NCBI GenBank assembly: GCA_021324255.1
Contig: JAJPJL010000076.1
Span: 1 to 51,529, forward strand
Length of the DNA: 51,529 nt
Direction of reading: 5' to 3'
Source: Bacillota bacterium
GTDB lineage: Bacteria > Sysuimicrobiota > Sysuimicrobiia > Sysuimicrobiales > Segetimicrobiaceae
Shown here: positions 1 through 7,722 of the stretch, piece by piece
Layout of the letters: every line of letters begins with the position of its first letter
Position numbering within the stretch: the first letter of the stretch is position 1
Notes under the pieces: generated by a model
Databases searched by the model: none
What the model saw: the letters and a program-made list of their open reading frames with translations, nothing else
Told to the model about the DNA's origin: nothing
Program-made: the position numbers and the translations under genes

Positions 1-1
1 C

Positions 2-337
2 CGCCCGGTCACGTTCGCCCACAAGAGCGAGGCCGAGTTCGCCAGAATCCTCGATTTTTACGGGATTCGATGGGAATACGAGCCCCGGACGTTTCCGCTC
101 CGGTGGAGCGACCAGGGCCGGATTCTGGAGAGTTTCAGCCCCGACTTCTACCTGCCGGACCTCGACCTGTTCATCGAGCTGACGACGCTCAAGCAGAGCC
201 TGGTCACGAAAAAGAACCGCAAGGTCCGCCTCCTACGAGAGCTTTACCCATGGATCCACATCAAAATCTTCTACGGCCGTGACTTCCGGCAGCTGGCCTT
301 GAAATACGGTCTCGAACCGCTCACGGCCGCCCCGTGA
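2..337 (+). CDS. PD-(D/E)XK-like hypothetical protein, C-terminal part
   Basis: The 5' end lies outside the window; 111 residues are visible in the frame starting at base 2. The visible part reads HKSEAEFARILDFYGIRWEY, then a SPDFYLP stretch followed closely by FIELTT and a lysine-rich helix (KKNRKVRLLRELYP). A D-x(n)-E-x-T arrangement on predicted strands followed by a basic helix is reminiscent of PD-(D/E)XK nuclease folds, although the usual final lysine of ExK is a threonine here, so activity is uncertain. The stop TGA overlaps the GTG start of hpt by four bases, so the two are probably translated from one message. I do not recognise a specific function. Confidence 0.7.
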   Translation, partial: RPVTFAHKSEAEFARILDFYGIRWEYEPRTFPLRWSDQGRILESFSPDFYLPDLDLFIELTTLKQSLVTKKNRKVRLLRELYPWIHIKIFYGRDFRQLALKYGLEPLTAAP

Positions 338-900
338 GCGAGGCGGCCGCCGACATCGCCGAGATCCTGTTCGACCGCGACCAGATCGCGGCGCGGGTCC
401 AGGACATCGGCCGGGAGATTTCGCGCGACTACCGCGAACGCGCGCCGCTGCTCGTCTCCGTGCTCAAGGGGGCGGTCTACTTTCTGACCGATCTGAGCCG
501 TGCCGTTGCGATCCCCGCCGAGATCGATTTCATGGCGATTACCAGCTACGGCGCGGCGCGCGCCCAGAGCGGCGTCGTGCGACTCATCAAGGATCTCGAC
601 GTCGAGATCACCGGCCGGCACGTCCTGCTGGTCGAGGATGTCATCGATACGGGGCTCACGGCAGGATACCTGGTGCGCCTGCTCCAGGCGCGCTCGCCGG
701 CTTCGCTCAGGATCTGCACGCTGCTCGACCGGCCGTACCGCCGCATCCTGGAGAGCCTGGACATCGCCTACCGCGGGTTCGAGATTCCGGACCGGTTCGT
801 GGTGGGGTACGGGCTGGACTACCGCGAGCGGTACCGCCATCTGCCGTTCATCGGGACGCTCAGGGACGACGTCCTGGAGAGCGCAGGACCACCGCTCTAG
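334..900 (+). CDS. hpt: Hypoxanthine(-guanine) phosphoribosyltransferase
   Basis: Purine salvage enzyme that joins hypoxanthine or guanine to PRPP, giving IMP or GMP; cytoplasmic. The 188-residue length is normal. The PRPP-binding signature is at residues 97-109 (VLLVEDVIDTGLT, acidic pair E101-D102), the flexible-loop region contains ITSYGAARAQSG, the PPi loop is VSVLKGAVYF, and the C-terminal GYGLDYRERYRHLPFIG segment is typical of bacterial HPRTs. The start is the GTG that overlaps the stop of the upstream gene (GTGA). The 3' end overlaps the end of convergent dinB by four bases (CTAG). Confidence 0.95.
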   Translation: MSEAAADIAEILFDRDQIAARVQDIGREISRDYRERAPLLVSVLKGAVYFLTDLSRAVAIPAEIDFMAITSYGAARAQSGVVRLIKDLDVEITGRHVLLVEDVIDTGLTAGYLVRLLQARSPASLRICTLLDRPYRRILESLDIAYRGFEIPDRFVVGYGLDYRERYRHLPFIGTLRDDVLESAGPPL

Positions 901-2102
901 CCGGAGTCCGGATCGCGGCCGCCGGGGTCGAGCACGCGGGCATGGCGCAGGGTGCCGTCACCGAACCGGGTGTTGATCTGGTCGAGGACCCGGTCCACGC
1001 GTTCGTGCCGATCCCCACCGAACAGCATGAGCTGCCTCGCCGCCGACCGCGTCAGGCGCGACGCGGTCACGCCCAACAGGCGGATCGGGCGCTCGAGCGG
1101 GAGCAGCCGTTGCCACATCAAGCCGATCGCCTCGCGCAATTCCGACCCGGCGTCCGTCGGCCACGGCAACGATGTCGCGCGCGTGATCGTGCGAAAGTCG
1201 GCGTAGCGGACCTTGAGCGTGACGGTGGCCGCGAGCGCGCCGTCAGCCCGCAGATGCGCCGCGACCTCCTCGGCCAGCTCGGTCAGCACGCGGTCCAGGA
1301 CGTCGGGAACGCTCGTGTCGCGGGCGAACGTCGTCTCACGTCCGATCGACTTGGCCTCCGCGGCGCCACCGACCGGGCGGTCATCGAGGCCGCGGCTGAG
1401 GTGGGCGAGCCGCTCGGCCGCAAACCCCACGGCGGCGCGCAACGCCGAGGTGGGCGTCCGCCTCAGGGCCCCAATGGTGGAGATCCCAAGGGCGGCCAGC
1501 CGCTGCTGGGTCTCCCTACCGACCCCCCACAGCATCGTGACGGGCAGCGGGTCCAGCGTGGCCTGCGCATCGGCCGCATGAATGCGACGCAGGCCGTCCG
1601 GCTTGGCGAGCTCGCTTGCGAGTTTGGCGAGGAACTTATTCGGCGCGACCCCTAACGAGGCGGGCAGCCCGAGCGTGTCCCGGATGCGCGCCTTGACGGC
1701 ATAGCTGATAGCCAGGCCCGGATCGGACCGCGCCTCGGCGGTCTTCGCCGGCGCCGGGCACCCTGTCAGGTCCAGAAACGCTTCATCGATCGACAGCGGC
1801 TCGACATACGGCGTGAACGCCTCGAGCAGGTCGAACAGGGTCGCCGAGACCGCCCGATATTTTTCCATGTCGGGCGACAGAAACACCGCATGCGGGCACC
1901 GCGCCGCCGCCTCGCGCGACGGCATCGCTGAGCGGACCCCGTGGGCGCGGGCCTCGTAGGAGCAGGCGGCGACGACCCCGCGGGCGTTCGGACCGGCACC
2001 CACGATCACCGGTTGCCCGCGGTAGCGGGGATTGTCCCGGACTTCGATGGAGGCGTAAAACGCGTCCATGTCGACATGGAGGATGACCCGAGTATCCGCC
2101 AT
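897..2102 (-). CDS. dinB: DNA polymerase IV (Y-family translesion polymerase)
   Basis: Error-prone lesion-bypass polymerase. The 401 residues carry the catalytic acidic residues in HVDMDAFYASIE (D11, D13) and SIDEAFLDLTG (D106, E107), the steric-gate region FYASIE, a helix-hairpin-helix segment (VTMLWGVGRETQQRLAALGI), and a C-terminal beta-clamp-type motif QLMLF. The ATG is the first residue of the conserved palm strand region and lies 31 bases from a perfect SOS box, so the gene is very likely LexA-regulated. It converges on hpt with a 4-base overlap of the stops. Confidence 0.96.
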   Translation of the reverse strand: MADTRVILHVDMDAFYASIEVRDNPRYRGQPVIVGAGPNARGVVAACSYEARAHGVRSAMPSREAAARCPHAVFLSPDMEKYRAVSATLFDLLEAFTPYVEPLSIDEAFLDLTGCPAPAKTAEARSDPGLAISYAVKARIRDTLGLPASLGVAPNKFLAKLASELAKPDGLRRIHAADAQATLDPLPVTMLWGVGRETQQRLAALGISTIGALRRTPTSALRAAVGFAAERLAHLSRGLDDRPVGGAAEAKSIGRETTFARDTSVPDVLDRVLTELAEEVAAHLRADGALAATVTLKVRYADFRTITRATSLPWPTDAGSELREAIGLMWQRLLPLERPIRLLGVTASRLTRSAARQLMLFGGDRHERVDRVLDQINTRFGDGTLRHARVLDPGGRDPDSG

Positions 2103-2132
2103 CGCGCCCCTCCGGAGCCGGACAGCCGAATG

Positions 2133-2146
2133 CGAACATATGTTCG
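2133..2146 (-). promoter_or_regulatory. SOS box (LexA/DinR operator) upstream of dinB
   Basis: The sequence CGAACATATGTTCG is a perfect 14-base palindrome, and the symmetry extends one base each side (GCGAACATATGTTCGC). It matches the Gram-positive/Terrabacteria LexA operator CGAAC-N4-GTTCG rather than the proteobacterial CTGT-N8-ACAG. It lies 31 bases before the dinB start codon, as expected of a repressor site over the promoter. Confidence 0.9.
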
Positions 2147-2199
2147 CAAATGAGCATACTCTGTGCGCGCCGCGCGGTCAATCGGCCCACGTCCCGGGA

Positions 2200-3096
2200 T
2201 TAGAGCACCTTCATCCGGGGATCTAGGGCGTCCCGCATCCCGTCTCCGAGCAGGTTGAACGCCATCACGGCGAGGAAGATCGCGAGCCCTGGAAACGCGG
2301 CGATGAACCACGATGACAACAGGTAGTTGACGGCGTCGCCGAGCATGGTACCCCACTCGGGCGTCGGCGGCTTGACGCCGAGGCCGAGAAAGCCGAGCCC
2401 GGCCGCCGTCAGGATGGCGATGCCGATCTGAATCGTGGACTGCACGATGAGGGGCGCCGCGGTGTTCGGCAGTACGTGGCGCACCATGATGCGCCAGTCG
2501 CGCATTCCGACGGACCGCGCGGACTCAACGTAGGTCAGCTCACGGGCCGCGAGCGTCACCCCGCGGATCAACCGCACGTACACGGGCATCGTCGAGATGG
2601 CGACGCTCAGGATCACGTTCGGCAGGCCCACCCCGAGCAGGCTGATCAGGGTCAGCGCCAGGAGGAACCCCGGGAACGCCAGCACCACGTCCATGACGCG
2701 CTGGATGACGAGGTCGGCCGCGCCGCCGTAGTATCCGGATATCAGGCCGAGCGGCACGCCCATGACCAGGGCGCACGCGACCGCGATCACCCCGATCGCG
2801 AGGGAGAAGCGGCCGCCGTAGACGACGCGGGCCAGGAGGTCGCGTCCGAGCTGGTCCGTGCCGAACGGGTGGGCCAGCGTGGGCCCCTGCAGGACGGCGT
2901 TGAAGTCGGCGGTGTCGGGATTGTACGGCAGGAGGACGCCCGCCAGCACGGCGGATCCGGCGAGCGCCAGCAGGATCGCCAGGCCCGCCACGGCGGTCTT
3001 GTTGCGCCGGAGCCGGCGGAGGACGGCGAGCGGATGGTGAAACTCCCGCTCGGCGCGCGCGTCAACCGTACCGAATACGCGGGTCGATGTAGCCAT
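2200..3096 (-). CDS. Peptide/nickel-type ABC transporter permease (DppC-like)
   Basis: Inner-membrane channel subunit of a DppBCDF/OppBCDF-type importer; 298 residues. Visible are the N-terminal cytoplasmic segment and first membrane helix (TAVAGLAILLALAGSAVL), the HPFGTDQLGRDLLARVVYGG motif specific to DppC-type permeases, and the EAA-loop region SARSVGMRDWRIMVRHVLPN that contacts the ATPase. It ends DALDPRMKVL, typical of this subunit. It overlaps the upstream DppB-like gene by 35 bases in another frame. No ATPase or binding protein follows, so partners must be encoded elsewhere. Confidence 0.93.
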   Translation of the reverse strand: MATSTRVFGTVDARAEREFHHPLAVLRRLRRNKTAVAGLAILLALAGSAVLAGVLLPYNPDTADFNAVLQGPTLAHPFGTDQLGRDLLARVVYGGRFSLAIGVIAVACALVMGVPLGLISGYYGGAADLVIQRVMDVVLAFPGFLLALTLISLLGVGLPNVILSVAISTMPVYVRLIRGVTLAARELTYVESARSVGMRDWRIMVRHVLPNTAAPLIVQSTIQIGIAILTAAGLGFLGLGVKPPTPEWGTMLGDAVNYLLSSWFIAAFPGLAIFLAVMAFNLLGDGMRDALDPRMKVL

Positions 3097-3994
3097 AGAG
3101 GATGTCGACCACCAGGTTCACCACGAGGAACGTGACCGCGAAGAGCAGCACGACGCCCTGGATGATGGGATAGTCCCGCGCCTGGATCGCGTTCACCAAC
3201 AGCGTTCCGATGCCCGGCCAGGAAAACGTCCGCTCGGTCAGGATCGCGCCCCCGAGCAACGTAGCCGACTGCAGGCCCGCCACGGTGATCACCGGGATCA
3301 GCGCGTTGCGGAGCGCGTGTCGGTAGACGACGATGCGACCCCCGAGACCTTTCGCCCGCGCCGTGCGGATATAGTCCTGGTGGAGCGTCTCCAGCATGCT
3401 GCTCCTCGTCTGGCGCTCGATCGTCGCCAGCGCGAATGCGGAGAGCGCGACGGACGGGAGGATCAAGCTCGACGGTCCGCTGTCGCCCCCGGCGGGCAGG
3501 AGGTGGAGCCCCACGGAGAAGACGACCATGAGCATCAGGCCGCCCCAGAACACCGGGATGCTGATGCCGGCCAGCGCGAGCACCGTGACCAGGTAGTCCG
3601 TCGCGGTGTACTGCCGCGTGCTGACGACGATCCCGGAGGCGACCCCCATCACGACGGAGATGACCGTCGCCGTCGCGGCCAGCAGCGCGGTCGCCGGCAA
3701 GCGCGTGCCGATCTCATAGGACACCGGCGCCTGCGTGACCACCGACCGTCCGAGATTGCCGTGCACCAGGTTGGCGATGAAGATCTCGTACTGCACGGCC
3801 ACGGGCCGCGTCAGGCCCAGCTGCACGCGGATGCGGCTCACCTCATCTTCCGTGGCGTTCAATCCGGCGAGCAGACGGGCGGGGTCACCGGGCAGCATGC
3901 GGACCATGAAAAATACGATGAGCGTGACGCCGAAGAGGGTTGGGACCGCCGCGAGGATGCGGCGCACCGCGAAGCCGACAAAGCCTCCGGTCAC
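3062..3994 (-). CDS. Peptide/nickel-type ABC transporter permease (DppB-like)
   Basis: Second membrane subunit of the same importer; 310 residues from a GTG whose first four bases are the stop of the MFS gene (GTGA). The N-terminus FAVRRILAAVPTLFGVTLIV followed by RMLPGDPARLLAG is characteristic of DppB. The extracytoplasmic loop starts DEVSRIRVQLGLTRPVAVQY, and the EAA loop is RTARAKGLGGRIVVYRHALRN. The C-terminus DILYGYIDPRIRYG is also typical. The open frame extends upstream for more than 1 kb, but that extension is an out-of-frame shadow of the MFS gene; the GTG gives the normal family length. Confidence 0.93.
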   Translation of the reverse strand: MTGGFVGFAVRRILAAVPTLFGVTLIVFFMVRMLPGDPARLLAGLNATEDEVSRIRVQLGLTRPVAVQYEIFIANLVHGNLGRSVVTQAPVSYEIGTRLPATALLAATATVISVVMGVASGIVVSTRQYTATDYLVTVLALAGISIPVFWGGLMLMVVFSVGLHLLPAGGDSGPSSLILPSVALSAFALATIERQTRSSMLETLHQDYIRTARAKGLGGRIVVYRHALRNALIPVITVAGLQSATLLGGAILTERTFSWPGIGTLLVNAIQARDYPIIQGVVLLFAVTFLVVNLVVDILYGYIDPRIRYG

Positions 3995-5223
3995 CGATCG
4001 CCTCCTTCTGAACTCACAATATGCCGCGAGGCGCCGGGCTCCTGCCGCGCGCGCGCCAGCCCGCCCGCCCCAACGGCGCAGACCGCCAGGATGGCCGCCG
4101 CCATGCCAAACACCGGGCGGATGCCGAATGCGGCCGCGCACACGCCCCCGACGATCGGCCCCATCAGGTTGCCGACCATGATCGTGCTGCTGGTCACGCC
4201 CATGATCGCCCCGAGCCGTTCCGCGGGCGTGAGCCGCGCCACGATCGCGTACAGCGGCGGCAGCACGCCGGCGACGAAGAACCCGAGGAGGGCGCGAAAC
4301 ACGAACAGCGTGTACATCGAATGGACGCCCGCCTGCAGCGCGTACGCCAGGCAGGCGCCCCACAGCACGATCACGAGCACACGCGCCTCCCCGTACCGGT
4401 CCGACGCGCGCCCCCACACGGGCGCGCCGAAGATCGCGGCGATGCCGGTGACGGAGAACAGGAAGCCCGCCACGGTCGCGACGCGGGCCGTCGGCACACC
4501 CAGCGTCTGCACGTAGATCGGGAAGATCGGCTCGATGACCATGACCGCCATCTGGCTCGCGCACAGGAACAGGCCCGCCGTGCGCAGCGCGGGCGATGCG
4601 AGGAAATACGCGAGGTTCTCGCGAACGCCGGGCCGCGCGGCCGGCGGCGGCGCCGCCGGCGCTTCCCGCACGCCGCGCAGCACCACGGCCGCGCCGACCC
4701 AGCACAACAACCCGTTCACCAGAAAGACGCGCCGGTACCCGACGAGGTCGGCGAGCGCGCCGCCGATCAGCGGCCCAATCACGCTCCCGGCCGTCATCGA
4801 CGTCTGCAGGAAGCCCATGGCGGCGCCGAGACGATCGCGGGGCATCGCCGCCGAGACCAGGGCGTTCGTGGCGGCCACAAAGCCGCTCACCCCCCCCTGC
4901 ACCGCTCGCAGCACGAGCAGCTGCCATACGTTCAGGACGAGCGCGGCCAAGATGTTCGTGAACCCGATCCCGCCGAGCGCCCGGATGACCATCAGCTTGC
5001 GACCGTACCGGTCGCCCAGCACACCCCACAGCGGGGCCGCGACGGTCTGCATGAGAAACGGCGCGGCAAACAGGGTACCGCTCCACCGTTCGACGGCCGC
5101 GAGCGGCGCCACGCCGAGGGTGCCGATGTACAGCGGCATGAACGGCACCACCAGCGACAGCCCGACCATGGCGAGAAACTGCGCCGCCCACAACGTGTAG
5201 AGATTGCGCTGCCACTGCGGCAT
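3991..5223 (-). CDS. MFS transporter (MdtG-like drug/metabolite efflux)
   Basis: A 410-residue major facilitator with about 12 membrane helices in two halves. The loop 2-3 signature GVLGDRYGRKLMVIRALG and its second-half copy GRASDRYGEARVLVIVLWG are plain, as is SVIGPLIGGALADLVGYRRV in the motif C region, which is typical of antiporters. The start ATG (MPQWQRNLYTLW) was chosen because the protein then begins just before helix 1. It is translationally coupled to the DppB-like permease downstream. This grouping is unusual because the two transporter classes are unrelated. Confidence 0.92.
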   Translation of the reverse strand: MPQWQRNLYTLWAAQFLAMVGLSLVVPFMPLYIGTLGVAPLAAVERWSGTLFAAPFLMQTVAAPLWGVLGDRYGRKLMVIRALGGIGFTNILAALVLNVWQLLVLRAVQGGVSGFVAATNALVSAAMPRDRLGAAMGFLQTSMTAGSVIGPLIGGALADLVGYRRVFLVNGLLCWVGAAVVLRGVREAPAAPPPAARPGVRENLAYFLASPALRTAGLFLCASQMAVMVIEPIFPIYVQTLGVPTARVATVAGFLFSVTGIAAIFGAPVWGRASDRYGEARVLVIVLWGACLAYALQAGVHSMYTLFVFRALLGFFVAGVLPPLYAIVARLTPAERLGAIMGVTSSTIMVGNLMGPIVGGVCAAAFGIRPVFGMAAAILAVCAVGAGGLARARQEPGASRHIVSSEGGDR

Positions 5224-5316
5224 CAGCGCGGCGCCCGTGCGCGCTGCTCCGGGAGGTGTCCCCTCGCCGCCGCGAGAATCTGTCGCGACGGCATCCCATG
5301 CGCTGCGGAGGATTGC

Positions 5317-6033
5317 ATGCCTACCCCGTTGTGTCCCGACGTGCTCGAGCGGCTCCGCGCGATTTCCACCCCGGCCGTGGCCAACGGCGTGGAAGTGTTC
5401 AACGTGCGGCCGCGCACCGCCGGCTTCATGTCGTGCGGGATCCGCTGCCTGTTCCCGGAGCTCGGCGCCATGGTCGGGTACGCGTTTACCGCGACGTGCC
5501 GGGCCACCGAACCCCCGCCCGCGGACGCGGACGAACGCCGCTTTGAGATGTGGCGTGCGCTCGAGCGCGTCCCCGCGCCCCGGATCGTGGTGCTGCAGGA
5601 CATGGACGACCCGCCGGGGGTCGGCGCGTACTGGGGCGAGGTCCAGAGCAACATCCATCGCGCCCTCGGCTGCATCGGCACGGTCACGAACGGGAGCGTG
5701 CGCGACCTGGACGAGGTGCGGGCCCTCGGGTTTCACTTCTTCGCCGGGAGCGTCGGAGTCTCCCACGCCTACGTGCACCTGGTCGACTTCGGCACGCCGG
5801 TCGAGGTGGGCGGCTTGCTGGTCCGGCCGGGCGATCTCCTGCACGCGGATCAGCACGGCGTCCTGGCGATCCCGCCGGCGATCGCGGGCGACCTCCCCCA
5901 GGGCGTCGCGCAGGTCGAGCGGCGCGAGCGCGAGATCATCGCGTACTGCCGGTCCAAGGAGTTTTCGCGCGAGGGGCTCGAGGCGCTGTACCGCCGGTCG
6001 CGCGACCGCGGCCGCGCCGGAGAGCGCCGCTGA
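5317..6033 (+). CDS. RraA-fold aldolase/decarboxylase (HMG/CHA aldolase-like)
   Basis: 238 residues with the signatures of the RraA/4-hydroxy-4-methyl-2-oxoglutarate aldolase fold: GTVTNGSVRDLDEVRALGFH, whose R-D pair binds the substrate and metal, and VRPGDLLHADQHGVLAIP, the G-D-x(5)-D-x(2)-G-V motif. Known members cleave 4-hydroxy-2-oxoacids or decarboxylate oxaloacetate; a few only inhibit RNase E. Start: ATG with GGAGGA four bases upstream. The stop and the ATG of the next gene share one base (TGATG), so this enzyme and the ThDP enzyme are made together. That favours a metabolic role, probably in 2-oxoacid breakdown; the substrate is not readable. Confidence 0.88.
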   Translation: MPTPLCPDVLERLRAISTPAVANGVEVFNVRPRTAGFMSCGIRCLFPELGAMVGYAFTATCRATEPPPADADERRFEMWRALERVPAPRIVVLQDMDDPPGVGAYWGEVQSNIHRALGCIGTVTNGSVRDLDEVRALGFHFFAGSVGVSHAYVHLVDFGTPVEVGGLLVRPGDLLHADQHGVLAIPPAIAGDLPQGVAQVERREREIIAYCRSKEFSREGLEALYRRSRDRGRAGERR

Positions 6034-7673
6034 TGCTCGCAAAGACCGCGCTGTTCGAGATGCTCCGCGAGGCGCGCGTCCGGCATGTCTTCGGCAACCC
6101 CGGCACGACGGAGCTCAGCTTCATGGACATGTTCGCGGACTACCCGGACATCACGTACGTCTTGGGGTTGCAGGACGCGATCCCGGTCGGCATGGCGTAC
6201 GGGTACGCGATCGCCAGCGGCGAGCCGGCGTTCGTCAACCTCCACATTACCCCCGGACTGGCGAACGGCCTCGCCAACATGTTCAACGCGTACCGGGCGA
6301 AGGTGCCGCTCGTCGTCACCGCCGGGCAGGTCGACCGGCGGATGATCCTGCAAGAGCCGAGTCTCTGGAGCGACCTGGCGCGGGTCGCGTCGCCGTTCAC
6401 CAAATGGTCCTACGAGGTGCGCGCCGGCAGCGACGTGCCGATCGCGCTCGCGCGGGCCTTCAAGATGGCGGCCGCTCCGCCGCCGGGCCCGGTGTTCCTC
6501 TCCCTGCCCATGGATTGCCTGGACGAGGACGTCACGGGGCCTGCCCCGTGGACCACGCTCGCGGGCGGCAGCCGGCCGGACGCGGCCGTGCTCGACCGGA
6601 TCGCCGCGGCGCTGGCGCGCGCCCGCCGGCCGGTCCTCATCGTGGGCGCGGGCGCGGCAACGCCCGCGGCGCGCACGGCGCTCGTGCGCATCGCCGAAAC
6701 CGTCGGGGCAGGCGTGTACAGCGAGCGCCTCCCGGTCCGTTCGGTCTTCCCGACCACGCACCCGCAGTACCTCGGCATGGTCGGACTCTCACTCAGCCAG
6801 TTGCAGAACGAACTCGGGGATGCCGACGTGGTGGTGCTCGCCGGGGCGCGCAAGTTCGCGTCGCTCCTCTACAGTCCGCCCGTGTCGCTCGCGGCCGGCA
6901 CCACCGTCGTCCACGTCGACACGGATCCCTGGGAAATCGGCAAGAACGTGCCGGCGACCCTCGGCGTGGTCGGCGACGCCGCCGCCGTCCTGTCCGAAGT
7001 TGCGGATCGGCTCCCGGGCCGGCTCGACGCCGCGGGCCGGCGCGCCGCCGAGACCCGGGCCGCCGAGGTGCGACGCGAGCGCGCGCGGCGCGAGGAGACG
7101 TGGAAGCAAGCGGCCGAGCTACCGGCGCCGTCGGAGCGGATGACCGTCGCCGCCGCCTACCGCATCCTCGGCGAGGCCATGGACGAGCAGGTGACGATCG
7201 TCGACGAGGCGATCACGGCCGCACGGCTGATCGATCGCTACGTGCCGTTTCACAGCGAGCGCTCATACTTCGGCGTCGCGGCGGGGTCGCTCGGGCTGGG
7301 CCTGCCCGCGGCCCTCGGCGTCCAGATGGCGTGGCCCGACCGGCGCGTCATCTGCACGATCGGCGACGGGTCGATCATGTACACGATCCAGGCCCTGTGG
7401 ACGGCGGCGCGCTATCGCATTCCGGCCACGATCGTGGTCGTCGACAACCGCGGATACCAGGTGCTCAAGAACGGGATGGCGGAGTACAAGGGCGGTCCTG
7501 TCCCCGCGTCGCGGCTCATCGGCATGGACATCGAGGAGCCGGCGGTGGACCTCCCCGCGGTCGCCAGGGGATTTGGCGTCCAGGCCCGGCATGTCACGGA
7601 TCCCGCGGGCCTGCGGGAGGCCTTGGCCGAGCGCGCCGAAGGTCCCCGGCTCATCGACGTGCTGGTGCGCTGA
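6033..7673 (+). CDS. ThDP-dependent benzoylformate decarboxylase-like enzyme
   Basis: 546 residues, three-domain ThDP enzyme. The N-terminal PYR domain begins FGNPGTTELSFMDMFADYPD, with GLQDAIPVGMAYGYA carrying the glutamine/acid region where pyruvate-family enzymes keep their catalytic residues. The PP domain holds the ThDP/Mg motif IGDGSIMYTIQALWTAARYR ending VVVDNRGY. The closest named family is benzoylformate decarboxylase (mdlC), non-oxidative decarboxylation of an aryl- or alkyl-2-oxoacid to an aldehyde, but acetolactate synthase-like and oxalyl-CoA decarboxylase relatives share the fold. It is coupled to the RraA-fold gene. Confidence 0.88.
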   Translation: MLAKTALFEMLREARVRHVFGNPGTTELSFMDMFADYPDITYVLGLQDAIPVGMAYGYAIASGEPAFVNLHITPGLANGLANMFNAYRAKVPLVVTAGQVDRRMILQEPSLWSDLARVASPFTKWSYEVRAGSDVPIALARAFKMAAAPPPGPVFLSLPMDCLDEDVTGPAPWTTLAGGSRPDAAVLDRIAAALARARRPVLIVGAGAATPAARTALVRIAETVGAGVYSERLPVRSVFPTTHPQYLGMVGLSLSQLQNELGDADVVVLAGARKFASLLYSPPVSLAAGTTVVHVDTDPWEIGKNVPATLGVVGDAAAVLSEVADRLPGRLDAAGRRAAETRAAEVRRERARREETWKQAAELPAPSERMTVAAAYRILGEAMDEQVTIVDEAITAARLIDRYVPFHSERSYFGVAAGSLGLGLPAALGVQMAWPDRRVICTIGDGSIMYTIQALWTAARYRIPATIVVVDNRGYQVLKNGMAEYKGGPVPASRLIGMDIEEPAVDLPAVARGFGVQARHVTDPAGLREALAERAEGPRLIDVLVR

Positions 7674-7722
7674 GTCCCGGCCGCGCCCGGCGGAGGCGGC
7701 GCCGCGCCATGCGCGGCCGCCG

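Noticed and set aside
4021-5316. Plus-strand open frame continuing upstream of the RraA-fold gene
   Set aside because: It is antisense to the MFS gene, Arg/Pro/His-rich, without ribosome-binding site; the family start is at 5317 with GGAGGA before it.
7674-7722. GC hairpin between the ThDP and M23 genes as a terminator
   Set aside because: No T-run and only imperfect pairing; GC-rich DNA makes such structures common.
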